A stretch of DNA of 64,000 bases from assembly GCF_025370935.1 (NCBI RefSeq), contig NC_133485.1, positions 9,535,556-9,599,555 on the forward strand, given 5' to 3'. Below, piece after piece: positions 22,401 to 34,400 of this stretch. The notes beneath the pieces were generated by a model. That model did not search any database. It saw only the letters and a list, made by a program, of their open reading frames with translations, and had not been told where the DNA came from. Source of the DNA: Choristoneura fumiferana. Taxonomy: Eukaryota > Arthropoda > Insecta > Lepidoptera > Tortricidae. Every line of letters starts with the position of its first letter. The first letter of the stretch is position 1. The translations under genes and the position numbers were made by a program.

Positions 22401-25400
22401 GACTACCCGGATCGATACCCACCGGGCGACCGCTACCCTGACGACAGATACCCTGATGACAGATACCCCCCCGGAGTCGGACCAGATCGCTATCCCTCCG
22501 ACAGATACCCAAGTGATAGATACCCACCAGGTATCGATCGGTACCCTCCTGGTGTCGACAGATACCCAATTGGCTCAGATCGTTACCCTATTGATAGATA
22601 CCCTCCAAGAGACCGGTATCCCACCAGCGATAGGTATCCCGGCCCTAACAGATATCCTTTCCTCGACTATCCCAGTACTAACGATATTGGCAGATATCCA
22701 CCTCAAGAGCGCTATCCTGTTAGTAGATATCCCATAGACATTTACCCTGACAGATATCCTCTCGAGCAGTATCCACCTGACAGATACCCGACTCGAGGTA
22801 GTGGTGGAAGGTACCCGTCAAGACCTGGGGTGGGTCCCAGCCGTTATCCTGACCGATACGATCAGGACAGAACTCCTGGCACTAGTGACTGGGGACGGTA
22901 TCCGTATGGTGGCCGGTACCCTGTAGGTGTAAACAGGGATCCGATACCACTCGGCGGGGACCGTTACCCGGATCTTTATGACAAATATCCGCCGACCGGA
23001 TCGTCATATCCTGGTAAGCACGATTCCTTTCACCCAACGAATACATAAGCTGTAGTATTCAGAGTTGATGAAGTATGTTGTTATTAACGAAGTGGTTTTA
23101 TAGGACGCGGTGGTTATTATGGTGGTTCTGATTATCCAGGCTCGAACCGCTACCCCGACAGAGCCTTGCCATTACCACGTCCAGGAGCAGATCGGTAAGT
23201 TATTTTTTTTTTCTAAGTGTCATAATTTCAAAATATTTCCATTGACATTTAACATCATTATATTTAACATTGGTTTTACCACAGGTATCCGATTGAGCCT
23301 CGGCCAAGTTACGGTGTAAGACGACCGTTGGATAGGCCTGGAGGCTATCGTGGTAGCTATCCTCCGGCTGGAGTTGACAGGCCGATTGGTAAATAATGCT
23401 GGTGTTTTCGTTCCTTATTGCTTTGAAATATTTCAGTACTCATTCAATACGTATGAATGTCGTTTGTTTGTGTAGGTGGAGGTTACGGAGGATATGAACC
23501 TGATGGGCCTATTGGACCAGTCGGCGCGCCAATCGGGCCAGTAGGAATTCCAATCGGCAATCCACTTGGGGGTGCACCCATTGGTGGTCCCCCAGCGGGC
23601 CACAGACCGTGGCAGGGGTCACGATGTGAAGATGACACTTTCCGCCAAGTTGGCAGGCAGCGCATGCAGCGAAGATATGTGCGACGTTTTACAACTGCTC
23701 AATCCCTAGCGCATTGCCAGCGGGAGTGTATTGAAGCGCGTGATTTCGTTTGCCGAGCTTTCAATTACAGGTAAACTTAATCGAGCACCCATTGAATTTG
23801 TTTTAGTCAATAAAAATCAGGATATTATATGTATGTGACGTTGTCTTCAGGGATGTGCCTTATGGTAGTGAGCCTCGTGACAACTGCGAGCTTAGCGACC
23901 GCGACACGAGGGAACTGGATGCTGCAAATCCAGCACATTTCGATAACACTGCTAATGAGTACGACTTTTACGAAAGAGCTCTTGGACGTATGGCCGACGA
24001 TTGCTTAGACGGTGAGTTCGGTTCACCAACAAAGGGACAGCTGCAGAATTCCTTGATAAAATGAAATCGTTACAACAAATTAATTATTGTTTCAGTATCA
24101 CAAGTGTGTAATGAAGATGGCATGGAATTCACCCTACGATTGCCAGAAGGTTTCTTCGGTCGAATGTATACCTACGGTTTCTATGATCGTTGCTTCTTCA
24201 GGGGTAATGGTGGGGTATCAAATGTGTTGAGGATCACTGGAGCGCACGGATATCCTGAATGTGGTACCCAACGTGTAAGTAACTCCATACTTTAAAGTAA
24301 TTTTTATACTTTTCCGTGGTATTTGGTAAGTTTTGTGTTGTAGTATGGCGATACGATGACGAATATTGTGGTGGTGCAATTCAGCGATAACGTGCAGACG
24401 TCACGGGATAAACGTTTCAATCTGACATGCCTATTTCGTGGACCAGCTGAAGCAGTTGTGACTTCCAACTACATTGGAGCCGGGTGAGACTATACTTCGA
24501 ATAATCTCTATGAGAAGACATGGCATTCCAGCATTCTGATTTTAAAAGGAATGGTTTAAGAGTAGATGCTACAGGCTTACTAACAGAGGAATAGAAATGT
24601 CACGTGGGATAAAATTTAGCTAAAAAGCCATGTATTTTCAGTCTCTAACGAAGCGATGCTCGATTTTATAGTTCGGAAAATAGGGTAGGTAGGTATTACT
24701 AATGTGCCTTAAAAATTATGAGTACTAGTGAGTAGGTATCTAGTGAGTAGTGAGAAACTTCGTAGATTTCATGAAAAAGAAAAAAAGTCAGCAAAGTTGA
24801 AATTGATTCACAAAGGAAATACAAACAATGACATTACTATTCTTCATGTTAGTTTATAACTTTAACGTATCGGGCCAAGATAATGTTGTGCGAACGTTTG
24901 GTAATGTTTTGTAAACTAAAGCACTACTCGGGCGCCAACGTCTTGATTGGCATGCCATGTTTTCAAATAGACATGGATTTCTATTGTGGATTTAACTGTT
25001 AACAGCGTGACTTTAAGTTAACGCTTATAGTTAGTTTCCAGGAATGGTTACATGCGTTAGGTAAATGTCTAACTGTAATGTTTAAAAAGTTACTTGGTTG
25101 CCGTGTTATGTTTTGATTTTAAAATAACGGTGTACTGGCTATATATTTTGGGGTTTGAAGTTTTTGAAGCATTTCTGTACTTTGTTTCTGCTTTTTTGTG
25201 TGTTACCTATCACTGCGTTTGTAGTGAGGAGAAATATTTGTTTTAGTTTTGACGAAATCTGATTGTTTTACGGCTTTATTTAGGACTGGCGGTTTTTTAT
25301 TTGAGTGCTGTTATTTCACTAACAGCTACTAACCAATGACTTTGAACGAGTTCCTTTTAAAACAGGCCCTAATGCAAAGTTCGAACTTCGTCTCTTGCCG

Positions 25401-28400
25401 ACTGCCGTCCCGCTGTCTCTTATATTATTTAATACGAGAGTGAGTGGGACGGTACGATACGAACTTCGATTTTCGAATTTCGCAGTAGCCCCGCTGCTCC
25501 CAGTGACCCAAAATACACATCCAGAATACGATTCTTAACTGTCAACGACCAAAAGGTTGAGCGTGTTCAGATACCTATTTTGAGAATTTCTCCGCTCCGA
25601 CACCTACCTTTTTACGGCAATTGTAAACGGAATTAATCTAAATCTATTAAGCGTTCTGAGTGAATTCATTCAAAGTCAGCGTGTATTTTTTTTAGAAAAA
25701 TCAGCTTAATGTCTAACAGTAGTTTTGGGTACGATCTCATTGACAGGTCGGGCAGCCCTATACCAATCGAGTATCTCCCGGAGGAAAGCTCTCTCAATTC
25801 GAAGGTTCGGTTGATGATCTTGTACCAAGGCCGGCCGACCACTACCATCGCTGTTGGTGATCCTCTGACCTTCAGGCTGGAAGCACAGGACGGGTATAAC
25901 TACGCGACAGATATCTTTGCTACAAACGTCGTCGCACGAGACCCGTACTCAGGTCGCTCCGTGCAGTTAATAGATAGAGTTGGGTAAGTCAAAATAGCTT
26001 TATTCAATTGAGGCTATAACAAGCACTTATGAATGTCAAAAATTCTACTTCGGAAAAACCTCTTTTGTTAACCGACTTCAAAAAAGGAGGTTATCAATTC
26101 GGCTGTATTTTTTTATGTTTGTTATCTCAGAACTCCATCATTTATGAACCGATTTGAAATTTTTTTTTGCTTTCGTCTAGGAATGTCTTTAATTAGGTCC
26201 CATAAGCATCAAATCAGGATCTGATGATTGGATCTTAAGGAAATCGAGGGAACTCTTCAAATGTTGTAGGGACACCTATAGTAAATAGGATATATTTAGT
26301 AGTAACTCGTACATTTGCTCTTGAAAATCATCATTTGGTGAAGTGGAACTGCTGATGAAGACCCTAGTTGACCATCGGAGTTACTACTCAATAACAAGTA
26401 TTTCACGGGTTGAATTTTAATTACTTTGACACACTTTGCTAAGCAATTCATGCTCCTCATAATGCATATGGTAAAACGGGTGGTGAAGCACCAGTACCTA
26501 CCACTACCATGAGTTTACAGTGACCGTACTCGATAGCGACGGCGTTAATTATTTGTATGGAGAATTGTACAGCGCCTCTACAAATAATTTACGCCGTCGC
26601 CATCGAGTACGGTCACTGTAAACTCATGGTAGTGGTAAAAGGACTCCTCAATAATGACGTCTCTGCATCGGAAAAAGCAATCTTTCGTAAAAGCAGTTGA
26701 TATTTAACTATTGTAATCTTAGATTACATACACTATAAGCGTGAAAAAAAAATATAACAAAAAATTGAACCGACTGCAAAAAACCATGAAAATAATTTTC
26801 TACCAGTCTGAAGTCGGTCGGTGCCTCAGCACGAACCAGCAGGAGTGATTGAAGCCCAATATAAATAACGTGCGTAGGTGAGGTAGATGACTCTAGATCC
26901 ACTCCTGCTGGCTTGCTCGGTTCAATTTATTGTTATTTTTTTGTAGAATCCGGCAAGACTCAACAAAGTATTTTTTATACAGATTTACAATGTTGTCCAA
27001 TGATTTACTTACTTACATTAAAAGTATTTCGCACAAGTACATTTTTTAAGTTTACGTTACTAAAAATATAACGAGCATAGTAGGTACAGTGCAAAACATC
27101 TATAAATATCTCTATGTACATGCGCATTTTATTTACATTGTGATTATTTTAAATGGCGCACCGAAGACGTCATTGAAAACAACTTTATTTATGTTTGTAC
27201 GAGTAGGTACTTGCGTTCAATAGTAACTTTAATTTCGCTACGAACTAAATCAATAAGTAAATGTGTGTAGTAGATGCTATCGTAGAGTAGATGGTAGTAG
27301 CAAAATATTGATGAAGTCTTTTGCTAACTATATTATTTACCATAACAAACAATACAAGTCTCGTTTTTGAACGCTGTTATACTTTTTGCGATTTAATTAT
27401 TAACAACCGAGGTGAGTGATATCCTTAATAATTAAGGATAATAATTATCCTTATAAGTAATTAATTTTAATTATAAACAAAAACAGGACGTGGCGTCTCA
27501 TTTCAGCGCTTAAAGACACTGAAACAATGGTGTTTACTTCACCGTGATGAATACACAATATTGTGTAGACTTAAGTACGCCTAAATACTCGTACCATGCA
27601 GTAAGCAGCTATTGTTGGCACCTGCGATAACAGAAAATATTTAAAAATAATAATATTGGTATTTTACACCTATCATAAAATACGTGATTCGATTGGAATA
27701 TATTAATGATATGTTTCATTTATGTGTGTCACTACAAACGTTAACAAGTACTACGGTACCTACGAAATGTTTTTCTTGTGCCATAAAATCAGTATTCTAT
27801 GGCTGCAAGAAGCATAAAAATAACTAAGAACCGAATTATTAGAGATAATACAAATGTACCTACGCATTTTAAGGTTCCATAATTTTTCTGTTACGCAAAG
27901 GGAAAATAAAAGTTTCATTAGAATTGCGTTGAGAGGCGCTCTGAATAATAGAGCATGATAAATACCCCGCTAGAGAGGGCAGCATGCGTACCTTCATCTG
28001 GATTTTTAGCATATTTCCTTAGATTCTCCATCGTAATTTTTATGAGTTTTTAAATTCAACCCCACCCATTCATTCAGCTTTGTTTTTACCCGACTGCGAA
28101 GAAGGAGGATTATGTGTTTTACGCGTATGTATGTATGTCTATTCCTATGTCCTCTCGTAACTACTCAACGGCTGAACCAATTTTGATAAATGATGCGTCA
28201 TTGGATTCGTCTTGATGACGCGAGTGACACTGGGTACTTGAAGTTCTTGAAAAATCAAAATGGCGGATTTTTGGCGTTAAATTGTAAGTTTTCAAAAAAT
28301 GTTTTTTATTTAAATCTATCGAGTAGGGTATCAAATGATAGGTAATAATAAGCCTATTCTAAATATATATGGCTTGTAATAGTTTTAATCTACCATTTTC

Positions 28401-31400
28401 ACACAACTATTAAAAAAGTGTGAAATAAAACAATAAATAAAAAAATCAAAAACCCGACTGCGTAGTGGGCTAGAACTTTGTTAAGTAGCTAACTTAATGT
28501 TCAACAGTCGAGACCCATTTAAATCGTGACGCTCAAAAATTCTTACCTAATGGGTACTGTTGGTTCTTCTAGCCCACTAGACTTGTTTTCTTCTTTTTAG
28601 TATTTTTAAGGCAGTCGGGTTTTTTATTTTTTTTATTTATTGTTTTTGAGTAGTAACTCCGATGGTCAACTGTGGTCTTCATCATCAGTTCCACTTCACC
28701 AAATGATGACTTTCAAGAGCAAATGCACGAGTTACTACTAAATATATCCAATTTACTATAGGCGTCCCTACAATATTTGAAGAGTTCCCTCGATTTCCTT
28801 AAGTTCTAATCATCAGATCCTGATTTGGTGCTTATGGGACCTAATTGAAGTCATTCCTAGACGAACGCAAAAAAAAATCAAATCGGTTCATAAATGACGG
28901 AGTTCTGAGGTAACAACAAAAAAAATCCGAATTTATAACCTCCTCCTTTTTTGAAGTCGGTTAAAAAGTATGAGACTGTGCCCACTAGCACGTTTCCTAA
29001 CCAGCCGTCGCCGTCGCGTGTCATATATTATGCGCGTGATTCATCATGTTCATGGTATGATCACTTCACCAAATTATGACTTTTCAAGAGCAAATGCACG
29101 AGTTACTACTGTAATATGTCCAATTACTATAGGTAGGCCCTAACAATATTTAAAGATTTTCCCGTCGTCAATAAGATTTCCTTAAGATCTAAATCATCAG
29201 ATCCTGATTTAGGTGCTTATGGGACCTAATTGAAAGTCATTCTCTAGTCACGAAGGAAAAAAAAATCAAATCGGTTCATAAATGGAAGTTCTGAGGTACA
29301 TTTTCAAAAAAAAATATTTTTTAAATTTACATCTTCCCCTTTTTGTATGAGACTGTTTAAAAAAGTATGCACATTTCGCTGCCCGACTAGCCGTTTCCGC
29401 CGTCGCCGCGTGTCATATATATTATGCGCGTGATATTTCGTTCCTGAAATGTTCCTATTACGGTTATGGTATGATAGGCGTAGTGGGTAGAGACCTTTAA
29501 ATGGCAGAGCGTGTGTGATGACTTTTATATACGGCGGTGGCTTTCAAAGAGTAAGTTGTTGTTTCAGGTGTCCAGTTGATCCCGACGTGTTCCCTGAACT
29601 GGACAAGGGCCGCAGCGGGGACTCGCTTGAGGCCCGCTTCAACGCGTTCAAGATCCCGGAGTCCAACTTCTTGGTGTTCGAAGCCACTGTCAGGACTTGC
29701 CGCGATGGCTGTCAGCCAGTACGTATAGATGCAGTATGCGGCTAGCGTGCGGTTTTAAGCTTTGGTTTTCTAGGACAAGCGGTGCCGTCATTATAGAGAC
29801 CGTAATAAGCGGTGAATGACGTCACTAGAACGTTGTCTTTGAAACAAAATGGCGCGGTTTGAGTGGCGGTAATTGACACCGCTCTCTAGGAGGTGGAGGA
29901 GGAGCGGTATCAATTACGGCCGCTATATGACGGCACCGCTGATCCTAGGAAACTAAAGCTTTAGCGCGTCGTCTCTTTCTCAAGCCATACTTTGAAGAGG
30001 GACGGTGGGCCGAGGCCGCAGCCACATGAAATCGCTTGACGCTCGTTTCCAGTGTCAAATCTAGTCAGGTGACATATAGCGATAAAGCTGAAAATGTTGA
30101 GCTTTATCGCTGGAAAAAAAACCTCTCCAATTTCGTAAAAACACCGTTTTTTTTTTCATTCACTTCCATTTTTTATTTGTATGAGATTAAGAAATCAGCT
30201 TCCAAGGCCAAGATCAATAATCCAAGAAGCCATCTTGTCGCTGCTGCTCGACGCGGCGACTTGACGCTACTTTTTTGAGTCGCGGGAAATTCAAAATCAC
30301 CTTCAAAGTGGGGTCACGTGATCAGATTTATCGCTGCAACCGAGCGACGAGCGACTGCATGTGGGGGCACCTTGGAACCGCGTGGTTAATGACCTATTTA
30401 CATTATACAACTTTCTTGCATATTCCATACAATAAAATTGAGGCAAAAAAAATGTTCAAATCTAAAGTGATGTTCTTGAATATACTTAGAAAGCAACTTG
30501 CATTCAGTACGTTGGTATAGGCGTAAACAGTAGGTCAACAGTTAATTGAATGCAAGCATTGCCGACCATGCTGATCTGATGATGGAACCGGAACGAAGGT
30601 GGCCACAGGGCCTCAGTAATGAAACGACATAGCGCCGTCGAGTTTGGGCTCGTTTAATTTGGCTCTACAAGTACCTACTCTGGACTTGAATGATACCCAG
30701 GGTCTTGATAAACCATGTTGCGATGAACTACCCAATCTCATGGCATTGCAGGCACCTAATAGATGGTGTACATAGGTGCCTCAAGCTTATAAAATGATAT
30801 GTATTTTACATTTTGAAAGTAGATATGTATTTATATACGCCTCTAGAAGTTACGTATTTACGCACGCTTTCTTAAAATAATGAATTAGCAACCACAAAAG
30901 CGGTTATCATGAACCTAAAAAATATTCTTACAACATAGGTACATAATAATATATGCCAATGTTACTTAAATTTATTTTTTCCTTTTTAGTTCAGTTCAGT
31001 TTACCATTCACATCGAACGTTCAATGCCTATTGAATAAAAATCTACGTCACATATCGTACAACTAGAAAGTTTAGACTTGGCAAGACTTATAAGTACAAG
31101 AAACAAAAAATATCAAAAGGTTCACGGCGGTATATTTAAGAAACTCTTTTCAAATAAATGATAAAAGCGACATATTATGGACAGTAAAACAAAAAATATC
31201 TCCATGTTCTCCCACAGCTATAATTTTGAAAAAAATACATATTATAGCTCATTTGTGAGGGTATCACTGGTGAAAAAATTAGAGCGGTCTCTAAAGTGGA
31301 AGTAAATAATAAAAAAATATGAAATCTTCAGTCAGCATTTTTTTTATTTTTTTCTATGACAATGAAAATGTTATTCATGTCAAATAATCATCTGTAGTGA

Positions 31401-34400
31401 ATGACCCATCAGGAGACCCAATATTTGTGATGCACGCTAAGATAGGTTGAAAAAAAAAGATATTGAAGAAAAATCATATTTTATTTTCTTTTTTCTTTTA
31501 TACAAAAAACTATTAAGTTTGGAGGGCTGAAATTGTGACAATTTATTACTAATCCATAAAAATTACGAGCCCAAACTCGATGGGGGCAGAATCAATTAGC
31601 TTATCCTGGCACGGCCTTTGTTCGTGACATTTCCAGATAGTTAGTCTTACATCAAGGAATCTACTCGGTTCATCTCAGCTGTCAAAATTATTCTGTGCGG
31701 ATCTATCTTAAATTGTCATACAGATTTAAGTAGAGATTCTATTGAAAGGCAAACAGGAAAATATGCTAATACTCTTATTCCTGTCCTAGATTTTTGTAAA
31801 GCATTATATTTTTAACGATTCGACGTTTGCGATTGGTAAACAGCCTGAATTACGTCAATGGATATAAGGCGGTAGTGATATTGTCTACATTGAGGCCCAT
31901 ATCGGGCCACGTTCAGTCACGGGATTTTATCGGAAGATACTTTACGAAAGGTTATCTGTGCTGTGATGCTAAAATGACTGCAAATAATAAAGGATTATGC
32001 TAAAGTACCTATTTCTGGAACTCACAAAGACTTCTGAAAGACTTTTGGAAAAAAACGTATTTTTTTCTGCTACATAGGTACAAAGGAGTAGGGCTGGTGG
32101 ACAAAAACGTTACTAAATGGGTTATACTTTGTCTTATCTTTTCTTTAATTATTTGCTACTGGAAGTAGACGTCTGCAGACGTCATGCAGATGATGCATCA
32201 TGATCACTGATCACGAGTAGGCTGAAAATTTGATGGGAGGGGATTATTTGAATGTTTGTGTAGACCGTGCTCGATCTACCCTCAATCTTGCGCGTGGACT
32301 GTAAGTAGGTACACCACAAAATATGGGGAGTTCATTAAAGTTAATCACGGTCTACATCCAAAACTCTATAATGTAGGTACTCGTCGGTAACTAATACGGT
32401 ATTTAACAACTGTTGAATTAACCATGTCCTGTATATTAAAAAATCAAATTGCTTGAAAGTTGTATTTATAGCGACTTTTTGAAAAATCTATATATCTGTC
32501 TCTTTCTAAAGCGCTTTTCTCTATGCATTAAGCATGGTATTAAACAATTTTGTTCTGTTCGATAAAATGCATTGTCAAGCTTTAATTTATAAAATGATTA
32601 AAAAATATAGTCAAATACCGTACCTATTAACCGGGAATCACTAAAAACTAATAAGGAGTAGGTTAGGTCTCTGAATAATTAGTAGGTACTTCCCATTAAA
32701 GCTTGTTAAAAAGATTCCCCATGATGAATACTTAGTACGCTGTGGTAAAAATGTTAGTTATGAAGATGTTACTTACTTAACAGAGGTAGCATTACTCACT
32801 ACACTGTCAACGTACATTACCTACTATACCTGTCACCCTGTCACCCAGGCTATCGCACTAACATGCAACATTCGCATGATTGATATAACTTTCTTCTGAA
32901 TGATCATCGCGTGACTGCCTGCTGACTTAAGAGCGGACTCCCTCAAGAGCGGATCCAGGGGGGGGGGGGGGGGGGGGTCATGGGAGTTATTTACAATACG
33001 TAATTTACAATAAGTAAAAAAAATATAGATTTTGACCATGCCCCCCCTTGGCTATAAAGTTGGACCCGCATCCGCCCTTATAACCCCTACCCATTCATCC
33101 TATTCGGATCCACATGTAGCCTGTAATTATACAAAAAAATCATCAAAGTCTGGGGTTTTCATTACCCTCTGTTTTCCAGGCTTACTGTCCGAGCCATACC
33201 GGAAGATCGGAGCCTTCGTTCGGACGTCGGAGACGAGATGTGAACGGGACCCTGGTGATCACGAATGACACAGCTGAAGCGGAGCCAAATGATGTCACAA
33301 TCAAGACTAATGACGACAAGACAGAGAAATCTGAGAACTCGAATGGAGAAGCTGTGTACAAAGTGTCGTTCGAGGATGCGAGCGTCGATAAATATCTAAA
33401 AGAAGAAGTTGAAACTCCGAGTCACGTCAGAAAGATGATAGAGGTAAGAGAAATAGCCTACTTACCTATGAATTCGCCATATCGAAATGTTTCTAACAGT
33501 AGCCACAATAAGTAACAAACAAAGTGGGTATTACTCGTAACTAGCTCTATCCACAGGGTCTGTAGGCCTCACTACGCCTTTGACCCCTATCATCCATGGC
33601 GAGTACTGCCTTTTCGCAACGTAACGTTTGGCAACCTGTTTCATTTCGCAACTTTTCATTTCGCAAACTCTAAAACTGTAAATATTTCAGGATTTATTTC
33701 AGGGCCATCGTGTAGAACCCTTTAGGTTAGGTTAGGTTAGTTTTATAAAAATCCTGAAATATTTACAGTTTCAGAAATATTAAACAGTTGGTAAATGAAA
33801 AGTTGCGAAATGAAACAGGTTGCCAAACGTTATTCGCTGAAACATTAGTAAACCCATCCATGGTTATACTTTCTTCCCCAGGTATTCGATAACCGGAATG
33901 AGCTTCTAGAAGAGAACGGTCCGGCGGATTCTTCACCAGTGGTGTCGGCGGTGGGCGTGTGTGTGTCGCCTTACCACTACCGCGCTTTACTAGTGGCTCT
34001 ATGTGTGCTGCTATCCTTGCTTCTGGCTATGATGTTGGCAGCGCTTTATATTTACAGGTAGGCGTAATTTGTAGAACCCTAAATCTATTTGTGCAAGTCA
34101 AATTTTGGCAAGATATTTAGCTAAAGAAGAAGTAACCTAGATAGGCAATAGTTAGTGAGTTAAAAGTAGAGTTCCTCTTTTAACATCTGTATATCTATCT
34201 ACCTACCTATATTACCCGTGTGGGTCGGGTTAGAATTACACCTCTCCATTACTTCCGTGGATGTCGTAAGAGGCGACTGAGGATATAGATTAAGGTATCC
34301 GTAGGCGACAGGCTAGCAATCTAATCTAAAAGTAGCTCCGAAGCGGTAACGTTTCGTGTGCTCTGCCTACCCCATTTGGGAATACAGGCGTGATGTTTGT

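Larger units (their letters stand above)
25984..29567 (+). other. NompA-like intron 16, built largely of repeats
   Basis: 3.6 kb. Contains two related repeats in opposite orientation (26066-26395 and 28647-28966), a third diverged copy (29045-29340), a hairpin MITE (26499-26637) and a 'aacccgactgc' terminal-inverted-repeat element (28451-28622). No exon seen. Confidence 0.65.

Noticed and set aside
22222..22737. 115-residue minus and 168-residue plus alternative frames across the RYP repeat
   Set aside because: They are shadows of the repetitive coding exon; only the RYP frame joins the flanking exons in phase.
33719..33740. TTAGG telomere-like run
   Set aside because: Only about four units inside a MITE; not evidence for an interstitial telomere.
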